Part shown: in pieces, positions 1-11,120 of the stretch
Layout: every line of letters starts with the position of its first letter
Numbering within the stretch: position 1 is the first letter of the stretch
Position numbers and translations under genes: made by a program
The notes under the pieces: model-generated
Seen by the model: only the letters and a program-made list of their open reading frames with translations
Databases searched by the model: none
What the model was told of the DNA's origin: nothing
Assembly: GCA_025094145.1 (NCBI GenBank)
Contig: JALLLS010000018.1
Location: 124,001 to 188,000 of the forward strand
Origin: Spinellus fusiger
Lineage: Eukaryota > Mucoromycota > Mucoromycetes > Mucorales > Phycomycetaceae
Length of the DNA: 64,000 bases
Direction: 5' to 3'

Positions 1-1810
1 GTAACTAAAATGCATGTATAGAGTTCAATAGATCACTGGTGAGTGAGAGTTAACGCATTACAGTTACACATGGAAGGAGTTGTGAAGGACATGTCCCTGT
101 CACTTGCCAAACCCTCTACTTTGAATAAAGAGTAAAATGTAATTCTTGTCAATCCAAACAAAGGTAGTGAGAAAAGACTCGGGTGATATTCTTAGGCAGC
201 ACAAATAAAACAAAAAAGTTTTAATTAAATAGGCTGGGTATTTATTATTTGTAGTTTTACAGAAATAAATAGACATATTCAACACTCAGTGTTAATATCT
301 GAATTAATAATAATATAGTTTCTACAACAAACTAAATCAGTAAAACATTCTATGAATAATAATAAATAGTGTAATAATAATAAATAGTACAATAATAATA
401 AATAGTACAATACTAATAAATAGTACAATACTAATAGATAGTGTAATAATAATAAATAGTACAATACTAATAAATAGTGTAGTAATAATAAAGTGTAATA
501 GATAGTGTAATATCCATCTGCTTTTGAAAAAGAGAAAAAGTTTCTAACTGACGAATGATTGGTAAGACTGTGTTTGGTATAAACAGCAGTTCAATCAACA
601 TCCTACCTGTAATATCCACAGTGTAATCGGCAATAGACTCCTTACTACCAATAGTTTTCTATTTATTCTTACACAGCTTCTCTTCTCTTCTCTTTTCAAT
701 TAGACTCAAAGACACTCGATTGGGTTCAAATCAAAGATTTCTGATGATCAGCTCCATCTGATACTGATACCATTTTAGTCTTTCCACAGTTGGGTGGGTC
801 TGGAAGTATAATAACGTTCATCATTTGTTTAAAAATAATAGATAAAAACAAAGAGCTTAAACAACTGAACATAAACAGAGAAAACAGTAATAATCAATAA
901 AGGTTCTTATAGCACCTGTACCATAATTCTATTGATCTTAAACTCGTGGATGAAAGTAGATATTAAGATTGAGAGCTCCTTTTTTGTTGCTGTAACCGAC
1001 GAGTCTTCAACTAATGAAATAGTTTATCAATAATAAACATAAACTTAACTATCAGGTCATACAGTGCTGATATAGAAGGATCAAGTGGGTTGAAACTAAA
1101 AAAAAATAAGTACTGTTGGTGGTCAATATCAGGCTCCCATAAATCCTCAAGAATAGAAAAAGGTAATTTCCTATTATCTTATAGAAATCTATATGCATCT
1201 TATTCTCATGAAAATCAACATATATCTTATTTGATCAAATTTAAATTAGAATTAATTGTTTTACATTTACAGTCAAGAACAGGCATTGTGTTGTTATATC
1301 CTTGCATGTTATACATAGACTCAAATTTATGACTATGGATACTGTCAAATACTGATAATAATGCTTATATTCACTAGATTATATACTGAAAATAATTTCT
1401 TCTTTTATCTTTGTAAATACATAAATGATCTATTGTATTTATTATCTCTCTTTTAGTTGTTAGCTGATGATAGAAAAGAAGATACAACGTCTTTAGACAT
1501 CTTCACCAAGTGTAACAGTTTGTTTAAAATTATGCAACTGCTCCGTTCTTTTTAAAAGTCCTACCATCTTTATTACCATTTATTGGGCTTCAACCTAACT
1601 ATTTAGATCTCATCCTAAAATTAGACAATTAGAAATTTAGTTTGACGATCCGAGAGAAAGTAACAAACAAATCAAATGTTATTTATGAACATTTTAATAC
1701 TTTCCTTTTGAACAAGACTTCTATCAGTCAAGTCTTGCATCCTTTTTCTAGTGCAGAACAAGGGCCCAAGTTTGGAAGAAATAGTGAATACAGAGACCAC
1801 AGCTATACTC
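1..1810. other. AT-rich intergenic DNA
   Basis: No coding region can be supported here. Open frames are short, lack similarity to families I know, and are explained by low GC content. The only structured part is the trinucleotide-rich block described separately. Confidence 0.6.
355..505. repeat. degenerate AATAATAAATAGT tandem repeat
   Basis: About ten imperfect copies of a unit of 12-15 bases (AATAATAAATAGT with variable ACA/GTG) follow each other. The antisense frame gives a Tyr/Leu-rich pseudo-protein that is only the translation of the repeat. Confidence 0.85.
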
Positions 1811-2765
1811 TACACACCAGGAGATTTTTCTGGCCTTTAAGCGATGATATCTCCTTCCTTTTACGTCTAAAAATATCTTGCCTTTTATGGAAATGCATTT
1901 AAAACGAAAGGTTTGTGGATATCAAAAATAATATTTCCTTTTGTGGATACCTCAGTATCAAATTGTATTATCAATAGAATATATTGTTTATGGATAAAAT
2001 TATTTATTATAATAGTATAGCTAATACTATAGTATGACTATAGCTACTGCCCAAGTGCATTCCCTCATAGCAATAGAATATACACCCTAAAAGCCTTGTG
2101 CTTTATCCTTGGGAGATAGATAACTATGCTCAGGAGTATACTCTAGACAGCCTAGACACCTTAGACAATATAGAAGAAAGAAAAGACCACCTGAGACTGA
2201 CTTGAAAGGAATCTTTACTTGCCTAATAACAGAAGAGTGTATTAGTAATAATTCAATAAGAGAGATAGTATGCTTACCTTGTACTTAATACTTGTCTTGG
2301 GAATAATAAGCCATGTTTCATCTATTGGAAGAAGAGTCAGTACTATGCCTTATGGAATACATTGAACTCAAGCCCAGATGAAAAGCTCTTCTAACAGTTA
2401 CTCTTATTTTTGTTCTCAAGATCTGCCACACTTATAACACAAATATTCTCACTGAGGTATTAGTGAATTTCAACAATATCCGCGCTTGCCAAAGTTGCGG
2501 AATTGTTTGGAACAGAGATGTGAATGCATCAAAAGGTATCTATACAGCCACATAAGAATAGATATTCGTATTCATATTATATATCGCCACATCGAAAGTG
2601 ATTTCCTTCGGGATTCAGATATTTACAGGTAAATCTACATAATCTTTATTTAAGAACTAACATGAATACATCTCACTTTTTTTGCTCCTTTTCAAATTTA
2701 TGTCATTTCTAAACAATTGTATTTCGACTATTTCCTTTTCTATCATAAAGACCTCCTGGTGTGTA
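1811..2765 (+). mobile_element. TACACACC-TIR element, deletion derivative with TnpB/Fanzor-like remnant
   Basis: The left end reads TACACACCAGGAGATT and the right end is its inverted, slightly diverged counterpart (ACCTCCTGGTGTGTA). The left ~560 bases match the left arm of the larger copy at 7298-9350. Sequence then jumps, at the short shared word ATGAA near 2380, straight into the last intron and final exon of the nuclease gene of that copy. It therefore looks like an internally deleted, non-autonomous form of the 7298-9350 element. The family name is mine. Confidence 0.7.
2421..2555 (+). pseudogene. TnpB/Fanzor-like C-terminal fragment (final exon only)
   Basis: The frame starts right after an intron acceptor (TTCTCAAG) and encodes the second half of a zinc ribbon and the last RuvC motif: CHTY at the first half-site, CQSCG at the second, then VWNRDVNASKG, matching the TnpB/Fanzor RuvC-III signature (W-N-R-D-x-N-A). 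It ends at TAA 2553-2555. The second Cys of the first half-site is Tyr, whereas the copy at 8547-9135 keeps it and has lost a Cys of the second pair. With no upstream catalytic part it cannot be functional. Confidence 0.7.
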
Positions 2766-4704
2766 ACAGAGTTGATACCAAGAAATCTTGGTCCTCAAAA
2801 GTCATAAATACACTACTTCTCTCTCTCTCTCTCTCTATTTCATTCATTTTCATATATAGAATTACATCAAGTCAAAATAACTATATAAAAGAAATCAAAA
2901 ATCTTTCTGGTTTTATGTAGCATGCAATATTCAAAACACAAGTCTTTATTGACTACTTTATCTTGAAGCATCTAGATAGTATTACAAACGGCTCAATGTA
3001 GAAGCTATCGAAACATATATACCATCTCAAAAGCATGTGTTAGTTGAACACTACAAAATAAATATTCAATGCATGATGCAAAACATAGCTGTTTTATTCA
3101 ATTTCTTTATCTTTAAAACAGTTAGAATACAATGGTACAACTATGTTGGTTCATAGTGTGCGCTTGAGACAAGGGTCAATACTCTAATCAACGGATCCAA
3201 GAAATATGACAAAAAAGAAGAAAAAGAAAGAAAGAAAGAAACTAGATGACCTTCTATTTGTTGATATAAATGAGTACAATACCTCCAAGGTTAGTATAGA
3301 AATGTTCATGCACACATATGTATAAGCATACCATTTTTTTTATTAATGAGATGCTGTCAGCATATTTTATATAGACATGTAATTCCTGCCTTTAGAAAGA
3401 CCTTGAAACCCTAGATTTTGGAATGGACGATATATACTATATCCATCAAATATTGATCTTTAACAGATGCAATACTGGCTAGAATTGGGATATCATGACT
3501 GCCAAAAGAAAATGTATAGCCTCTTGCCACATTTCTATGAAACGGTGAAAGCTGCTTTTGTCTTCAAAAGACAAAACACCCCCTCGAAAGTAGTTACTGC
3601 TTCTCACTATGGTTGGATAAGTGCTTAAAGATTCCTACAGGGTAAGTATATACATGCATTATCTAAAAGACAACAGTATGTGTGTGTATGTGTGTGTTAT
3701 TAATGCAATCAAATGTTATTTATGGACATTTCAGGTAAACCCATCCAAAAATGATATTTGATTTGTCTGATATTTTCTCTTATGTCGTCGTCTAGTTTTC
3801 ATATTCGGATTGTCTCAAACTAAATTTTCAATTGTCTATTATTATTATTGGATAAGAACCTGTGTCTAGATTATATCATGAGGAGTCTATCCAACTGATC
3901 AGATGAGCAACAAATTATAGACAAAAACTTTATCCTATTTTCTGTAAATTTTAATACTGACGTGTGCTTTTATTAGACAGTCTGTGAATGTACAGGTCAG
4001 GTAACATACAGTAAATAAGGCTCAATGGGGCATTTGTTTGAGTTGATAGTGGCAATAAAAACACTTTGATAATCATAAGAATATCAAATAATATAGATTA
4101 GGAAGTATATAGTAGAGAAATAATATACTTTATTTAATAATAACACACTCTTCTACCTTTCATTTACAAACCAAATAGCCTATAAAGCACCCAAGAATAT
4201 GTTTGATCTCACCAGCCACTACTTTGATGTTTTTGCCTTAATAAAATAGAACTCATTTAAAACTGGATGAGTAGTGTATTTATGTCTATTAAGTTGAATA
4301 TTGAATATTGAATACTTTATTAATCACCTAAATTGAGTGACTCAATTCAAAGCATCTGATGGGAGATGATATAGAAAATAAGTAAAATTAAATATCTGAA
4401 TATTATAGAAAGATTCATGGAAGTTTATAAAGCTTAACAAGATAGTTTTTACATGTGTACATATTGAGGATTATTATTTATTTTTTGTTAGATGATAAAT
4501 TAAAAATAGTAATGATGAGTCTATAGTTTTAAGTAAGAATGTATATCCAGAAGCTAAATTGAGGTGAGGCTTCTTTTTCCATGTCATTTTAATTCAATGA
4601 CTATTTGATGGGATGCTTGGATCTGCCTGCCTTTTCTTAATACCTTTTTATTTATTTATTATTAAAGAATTCTATTGAGCGCTTACCTTTTTTTGTTGGT
4701 AATA
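2766..4704. other. intergenic DNA without recognisable gene
   Basis: AT-rich sequence with short homopurine runs (3215-3240) and a TG microsatellite (3678-3696). Open frames are short and show no family motif. It lies downstream of the SUMO protease gene and probably includes its 3' untranslated region. Confidence 0.5.
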
Positions 4705-6052
4705 TCATTTATTATCACTGTGCTCTTCTTCTGGCAGTGTTAGTGCAATGTGTCGATGCCATCTTCTGCGCAGACTATGTAAGATTTTTAGTAGCCGAGA
4801 GCGCATGTATGGGATAGCAGCTACATTCCATCTTCTTTTGCTACATTTTGAAGACTTTGCCAAAGTTAGTAATACCTCATTTCCTTGTTGGTGTTTACCT
4901 TTAATAGTTTAATATTTTTTGTTGGATTCATTAAAAACATTTCCACAAAATGCAGCAAGTATAGCCCACAGTCAGTTCCATTCTTTTGTAGAGGAACCTA
5001 TGCAAAATAATTAAATAAATGCACATGAAGAACAATAGGCATACATTTGAATGTATAAGCTCGGGCTTGAGGAACAGTTTTTTTCTGGTCTCTTCTTTAG
5101 ACAACGCTTCATACTCTAGGTAATCAGAAAGTAGTTTCATATTTTCAGTTCTATCTTCATCAAGGGAGTCCAATACAAATATATAGGGCCTAAGAAGAAA
5201 AAGATATAAATTTGAAATAAGAAAATATTACTCAAGATATAAAAAAAATCTTACTTGTTGAAGGCTTCTTCGTCTGTACCTTCCTTGTAATCAATACTAT
5301 CCTCATCCTCATCCTCATCAAGATAGCTGTTGGAAATACATCTGTTGATATTACACACTATAAGTAGATACCAGTGATGACTTTCAATAGAATGAGTCTA
5401 GAGTTATAATAGCATGTATTACTTACCATTCATTCACTGGTATAATAACGTATTTCTTTTTGAAAATATCGACTTTTGAAGTCCATTTACGAAGATCACA
5501 AAATGAATTATCCGTGTCTGCTTTATCAAGTAAATCACTGAAGAAATAACAACTAAAAATGTGCGTGTCTTCGATTGTTTCTGGATTTGTCCTGGATACC
5601 AAATCACAAAACCTAATGAAATTCATAGATATATTATTAGAATAAGTAATAAAACTACACGAACAACTTACCGTCGTGCACCAAAATCAATAAGACAGTC
5701 ATTTAAGTATTCTCCTTCTTGTAATTTCATTTCTTCGCTTTTTGTAATGAGAAATTTGCTTCTTTCCTTTCCTTCGAATGGATAGCAGAATAAACTAATA
5801 GAATTAATCAGTAAAAAATGAATAAATGAATAAATAGATTAAAAATACTCTACACTTTCTGATTGCGTGAACTGTAAGACTCTGATTCAGTAGATGAGCT
5901 TGACTCTGACTCGGCTGTAAGATCGACTGTTTCTGAATCAGCTGTAAGATCAATTGTTTCGGGTTGTATCGCTTCAGAAATATTTAAGGATGAAATACAA
6001 TATTCACTTAGACCTGTTATATAAACAGAGAAAGAGAGAAAAAGAGAGAGAA

Positions 6053-6085
<33 letters not shown>

Positions 6086-7152
6086 AAGAGAGAAAGAGAG
6101 AAAAGAGAATATGTCAGTGTTGAGATAGAATATTTCTGATGCTTAAAAAGAAAGTCAATTACTAAGAGAGCAGCTTTATTACTAGAATATCATTACCTTG
6201 TGGTGCAGTAGAAGGATCCTTCTCATCTGATTTTTTCTCTTTATCAACCTGGTCGGCTGTCTATAGTCAGTATATAAAACTCTCTATTAATAAAATAAAA
6301 TAAAAATAAAACCTAAAAAATCAATCTTTGTCCAACTTACCACATACTCTTGTTGATGTTTTCTCTTCTTTTTGGGTCGAGAAACTGTTCTCTCTTGAGA
6401 AATCTACATAGAATGACTTAAATTCCATAATCCTAAAGGAGTATATAATGATGTCTTCCCCTACTTTCTTTGTTGGTACTGTATTATAAAAAGTCAACTC
6501 ATTATTGCAATGGATAAATGATTTACCTGTCTTTCCATTGGCACTTGAATCAAAGTAATCATGTAAAGATAGTGACTGTTGCTTATTCTTAAGGCGTAAT
6601 TTGTCTGAAATATCCCACTCAGTCTTAATTAAAATAACAAAAGTTAGAATGCAATGCAGATTAAAAGATGGAGGATCGTATTACTGTTATAAGCTTACAT
6701 TTAATTTACGTTTTCTCGAGACAGAGTGGCCCGTGCCTATGTGATCTGTCAGAATATAATTTTAAATAAGCCATCTATTATAACAACATACCTTTTACTT
6801 TGTTAAGTGAGTCATGGTGGTGCTCTTCCTGCCTGGCTTTATTGGAATAAGATACCTGCTAGGTAGAGAGATCAGCCAAAAGCAGAGAAGAGTGACAAGG
6901 AATGCCTAAATATCCTACTGTTCCAGGGATTTTTATTTTTATGCCTTTTTTCACACAGCCATATACAGATTGAAGCAGTTGTCCACCGGGTGTGAGAGGT
7001 GGTGTTTGCAAGTTCGGAGTGCTCTTAATACATTCACATGAGTTGTTAGTATTCTATCATTGACATGCTACTGTGATTTCAGACTTTAGTATTACTTCTC
7101 TCTTCTTCTTTGTCTGGAGATCTTCTTGTCTATTTTCAATAGCAATATCCAT
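4705..7152 (-). CDS. Ulp2/SENP6-7-type SUMO-specific cysteine protease
   Basis: A C48-family peptidase that would cleave SUMO from nuclear proteins or trim chains. Thirteen exons on the minus strand can be joined in frame to about 453 residues: 7152-7096, 6855-6792, 6745-6699, 6604-6527, 6403-6341, 6260-6197, 6013-5854, 5794-5672, 5612-5427, 5380-5255, 5189-5045, 4997-4899, 4854-4705. The catalytic part runs in order: YPFEGKERSKF and LQEGEYLNDCLIDF (substrate face), YVIIPVNE then HHWYLLIVCN (catalytic His), FVLDSLDE (catalytic Asp), and QKNGTDCGLYLLHF (oxyanion Gln and nucleophile Cys). An acidic Glu/Asp insert between His and Asp fits the Ulp2/SENP6-7 branch. The N-terminal half is low complexity, with a basic stretch RPKKKRKHQQ (likely nuclear signal) and tandem TIDLTAD/TVDLTAE motifs like SUMO-interacting motifs. 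The start and the exon 4 acceptor are inferred; the catalytic exons are firm. Confidence 0.87.
6031..6104. repeat. GA-rich microsatellite in an intron of the SUMO protease gene
   Basis: Long (GA)n/(GAAA)n run within the intron between exons 6 and 7 (6014-6196). The open frame across it (Arg/Glu/Lys repeats) is an artefact of the repeat. Confidence 0.85.
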
Positions 7153-7631
7153 TGTTGTTGACAAATGACTGGAATGGGTTGTGAATGGTACTGAATGAGT
7201 TTATCGTTACAAGAATTTATTATTGGCAGTATTCAAGTCACGTGAATGACCGATTAAAACAGCTTGAAATCAGGAAGATAAAAAATAGAGATGAGTCTAC
7301 ACACCAGGAGATTTTCTGGCCTTTAATCAGTGACACAATCATCCCTTTACGTCCAAAAATATTTTGCTTTTTATGGAACTGTGTTTAAAATCAAAAGGTC
7401 TGCGGATGTCCAAATTATTATTTCCTTTTGTGGATACCTCAATATCAAATTGTATTATCAGTAAAATATATTGTTTATAAATAAAATTGTTTATTGTAAT
7501 AGTATAGATAATACTATAGTATGACTATAGCTGCTGCCCAAGTGCATTCCTTCATAGCAATAGAATATACACCCTAGATACCCTAGACAGTATAGAAGAC
7601 CACCTGAGACTGATTTGAAAGGAGTATTTAC

Positions 7632-7904
7632 TTGCCTAATAACAATACATTGAGTGCCTTGTGGAATACAATGAGCTCAAGCCCAGATGAAGACACTGCT
7701 TACCTTTTTATCACTAGAATAGTCCTTGGTAGTGTCTATCACCTCCTTCTATTGTTTCTCTTTGTTAATAATGGCACATTACCTTGCTCAGCTATGCTCA
7801 TCTTGATGATTACTTGGGTGTTAAGTTGTATAGACAGTGTAAGAAATAACAAAAGGAGGGAAGTGTCAAAACAAATAATAATATTTCTTTCTCTATTCTG
7901 GTGA
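7632..7904 (+). CDS. short conserved frame inside the TACACACC element, function unknown
   Basis: A 90-codon frame whose inner part (MSSSPDEDTAYLFITRI, a hydrophobic segment, then CIDSVRNNKRREVSKQ) is also open in the copy at 46634-46930 with mostly amino-acid-level substitutions. The nominal start is not ATG; an internal ATG (MSSSP...) at about 7668 is more plausible. I do not recognise the family. It could be an exon of the element's own gene or chance openness in young copies. Confidence 0.3.
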   Translation: MPNNNTLSALWNTMSSSPDEDTAYLFITRIVLGSVYHLLLLFLFVNNGTLPCSAMLILMITWVLSCIDSVRNNKRREVSKQIIIFLSLFW

Positions 7905-8084
7905 TGTATACACTAGCCTCCACTCATAAAATTCATAAGTCAGATTCACGTCAAATTTATAAGTCAAACAATTCACACTCTATATAACTTTGATCCTTAT
8001 AGCTTGATGAGATATATATGAAAGTAGCCTCAAGATATATACTATGTAACTTTGTAAAATATATCTTTTATTCTGCAATAAAGG

Positions 8085-8270
8085 TGCACTGTGGTTATCA
8101 ACAAGACCACTAGAGAGATGAATCTGTAGTGGTTCGGTCTCTAGCAGGGACTACGAAAGAGAGTATTATTATAAAGGATAGTCTAGGGAAATCAAAGACC
8201 GTACATGAACAGGAACACAACACACAATTTGATCACAACAGGTAACTAGGCAACTGTTCTTTAAGCAATT
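8085..8270 (-). repeat. LTR-like repeat, fragment
   Basis: Reverse complement of the 3' half of the repeats at 21088-21501 and 47326-47719 (shared words TTGCTTAAAGAACAGTTGCC, CCCTGCTAGAGAC, GTTGATAACCACAGTGC). It interrupts the TACACACC element upstream of its nuclease frame. Confidence 0.65.
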
Positions 8271-8546
8271 CTTTTCTTTCTAGAATGTTGTTGTAGTCTG
8301 CATTACTTTGGTAGTTCTGATTAAGTAAATGACTTGTGAAATTTAGTTTTGTTCTCTTCTGTTCGGATATAAATACCTGCCAACCACACTGTCTGTTTTT
8401 CTCCATAACTTCTACCCTCTTTAACTTATTTGCCTTTGTCTGGCATATAAACCAACAGCTGTGATCTGGTGAGTGTTTGTGTATGTTTATTATGTCTGAC
8501 ATGTTAGTCAGTTTCTATTTTATATTCTTTTACTATAATAAACCCA

Positions 8547-9135
8547 GTGAATCCGTTACAAAGGCAAAGGCAAGAAGAAGGGGCCAGTGCAAGGGTAATA
8601 CGACACACACATAGAGAGTATGTTGATACACCTCGAGCTAATTATTTTTACTATTATTTTATTGAAAAGGGGTATTGGCACCTAAGAATATTGGAGTATG
8701 ATCCTACCAAGCTGCTAGTCATTGCTTATGGCACAGGAATGAAAAGAAAAGATGCTGTCAAATTTAAAGGCCATCGTGTTGGTTTGACAAGAATATTATA
8801 TCAATCATTGAAAAAGAGACAAATGGGTGGAGATCTTCTTGTGGTTGATGTTGATGAGTTACTTACATCGAGAGTAAACATGATTGACCTCTCACTCAAT
8901 ATGAAAAGCTCTTCTAACAGTTACTCTGTTTTATTTTGTTGTTCTCAAGATCTGCCATACTTGCAACACAGACAGCCTCACCGAGGTATTAGTAAATTTC
9001 AACAGTATCCGCACTTACCAAAGTTGCGGAATTGTTTGGAACAGAGATGTGAATGCATCAAAGAATATCTATACAATTGCAGAAGAGTGTTTAAAGGGTC
9101 GCCACCGACCAGCTCCATTCTATCGAGAAGCATAG
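8547..9135 (+). CDS. TnpB/Fanzor-like RNA-guided nuclease, C-terminal half
   Basis: Two exons (8547-8873 and 8950-9135) joined by a 76-nt GT-AG intron give one continuous frame. Exon 1 has the beta-strand stretch LLVIAYGTGMKRKD, the KGHRVG segment and VVDVDELLTSR, corresponding to the RuvC-II glutamate followed by the T-S-x of TnpB/Fanzor proteins. Exon 2 starts at ICHTC, the first zinc half-site, and continues to YQSCG (second half-site, one Cys replaced by Tyr) and VWNRDVNASKN, the RuvC-III aspartate motif. The RuvC-I region and everything N-terminal are missing, and the frame entry at 8547 is not ATG, so the gene is truncated, possibly by the LTR-like insertion just upstream. TnpB and Fanzor are RNA-guided DNA nucleases of transposons; activity of this copy is unlikely. 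Assignment rests on motifs and their order. Confidence 0.65.
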
Positions 9136-9470
9136 ATATTCTTTGATGCATTCATATTATATATCGCCACATTGAAAGTGATTTCCTCCGGGATTCAGAT
9201 ATTTACAGGTAAATTATAATAATCTTTATTTGTTTAAGAACTAACATGAATACATCTCTATTTTTGCTCCTTTTCAAATCGATGTGTCATTTCTTAAACA
9301 ATTGTATTTCGACTATTTCCTTTTATATCCTAAAGACCTCCTGGTGTGTACATAACTTCTTATACTAATATCTAATTTTGTCCCTAATAACTTCATTGGA
9401 TTGAATTATCATAAATGTTTTATACCGAGAAGAATAGTTTTTATTCAACTTATGGCACATGGAAAATAAA

Positions 9471-10808
9471 TAGTGACCCGACAAAAGTAATGTAATTTTT
9501 CAAATGCAGATTTCCTTCTTTTTTTTTATAGATATATACTTTTCTTAATAGGGCTATATCTTCATGAGTTCATTAGGTAGAAACATAAAACTTTCAATAC
9601 ATAAAGATAGTGGTGTTTATAATAAATAAAAGTGGTTTTATTGTAAGGTTACTTAGTAACTACTGTTATTATTTGACATCTATCACTAAATGACATCTCC
9701 GCCCTATGCTGGTAATAAGGGTGTCTATTGCCTTTGATGTTTTACCTTACTCTAGTAACAAAACAGCTTCTAACTTCTGTTTGGTGGTATTCAAACTTCT
9801 GTCCTTCCTAATGGTCTTCTTGAGGTGGGCCCACAGATGCTCAATTGGATTGAGATCAGTATTTTAAGGGCTATTAAAGAGCTATCACTATACTATTTAC
9901 TATCTTCTAGTTGAGTTGTTTTACTCGTATCCGGTTTAGTACTATCCTCCTGTAAGTGGTAACTGACTCCAGGGTTTATAGTAGAGAGAATTACTTGAGT
10001 TTATAAAAGTAGACTTCTCCCAAGATATCAATGTACTTGTTGGAGTTTATACAGTCTACTACGATCCAACACCCAACACCTTCCTCGCTAAAACAGTCCC
10101 ATACAATCGCTCCACCACCTCCTAATTTTCTTGCTTTCAAGGTATTCTTAGGCTCAAAAGTCATACCACACTACTGCCTGATAATTTTAATGCTACTACC
10201 ATGGCTTTGGAGCTCGACTGTGGACTCATCAGACCAGAAGACCTCTTGTCACTGCTCATGGGCCCACTGGAGTCTTAATTTTATGCCATTCTTTTTTTTC
10301 TTTCTTTCAAAAGAGGCTTGACTACCAGACTAAATAAATGGAATCACATTCCATCAAGGTACTACTTCCAAGTCTTGTCTGATACCTTGATAGCCATGCT
10401 TGCCCCGATGGCTACCTTAGTCTCGTGGGAGTTGCTCATTGCTGTTCTCCTCAACCACTAGAGGGCCCTGTTGTTGAGTTTTCTTTTTCTGCTCCTATTG
10501 GGTGAAGGTTCAAATCAGTTGGTTTCTATGCAGTGCTCTACCATGTCTCTCACAATGAAAGCAGGCATGTTGAACATACAAGATGCCTTGGCCATGGTAA
10601 TTTTCATGTTCATCACCTAATGCAGGACAGCTAAACAAGTTTCAAAGCGTGTATCCTTTCTATACATCTCGGGGGTCTTGGTGAAGATGTTCATGGTGTT
10701 GGATGAGTTAGACAATATATGAAAAGTAATGTTATGAATAAGAAAAATAGCCCAGAACTTTTTCTTTTTTCTTTTTATTAAAAAACGGTTATTTATTGAG
10801 GGTCACTT
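9471..10808 (-). mobile_element. Tc1/mariner-type element, copy 1 (degenerate)
   Basis: The left end GTGACCCGACAAAAGTAATG matches the ends of the copies at 30910 and 51185; the right end (GGGTCACTTTTT, inverted) is diverged. Reverse-strand translation shows broken Tc1-type DDE transposase: a VGCWIVVDCINSNKY segment, an N-terminal EMYRKDT-like region and many stops. No intact transposase. It sits immediately downstream of FMO copy 1, as the other copies do next to FMO copies 2 and 3. Confidence 0.75.
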
Positions 10809-11120
10809 TTTTTACAATAATTATACCTGATTGAATAAATATTTAAATGTTGAATAAACAGATATTAGAATTGCAAACATAGGTAGATACTACAAGTGAT
10901 TATATTTGAATAGACAAGGATACTACTATTTATAATCAATATTTATGATTATCATTGCCAGTTATATATGATATGAATGTTCCTTATGTCTAGTAGAGTC
11001 ATCAAAAAATTCTTTTGAGTGAATGCAACTGGCGACTGTTTAATATCAGTTTTTAAATAGAGTATGATGTTTAATGTTGCAAAATAATTTCTTTATTAAA
11101 AAATAACTTTGTAATATACT
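10809..11120. other. short AT-rich spacer between Tc1 element and FMO copy 1
   Basis: No gene; contains the presumed 3' untranslated sequence of FMO copy 1. Confidence 0.5.

Larger units (their letters stand above)
7298..9350 (+). mobile_element. TACACACC-TIR element carrying a TnpB/Fanzor-like gene
   Basis: Termini are inverted repeats starting TACACACCAGGAG. The left arm (to about 8080) matches the inner parts of the elements at 28915-30157 (inverted) and 46211-47790. A piece of the LTR-like repeat lies at 8085-8270 in reverse orientation, so the element was probably hit by an insertion. The right third holds a partial nuclease gene (8547-9135) followed by about 215 bases of right arm. This is the largest copy in the window and the likely parent of 1811-2765. 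No transposase of another family is visible inside it. Confidence 0.7.

Noticed and set aside
279..464. 61-residue Tyr/Leu-rich frame
   Set aside because: It is only the translation of the AATAATAAATAGT tandem repeat.
5954..6139. Arg/Glu/Lys repeat protein
   Set aside because: It spans a GA microsatellite inside an intron of the SUMO protease gene.
8874..8949. frameshift in the TnpB/Fanzor-like frame
   Set aside because: The apparent break is explained by a GT-AG intron that joins TSR to ICHTC in frame.
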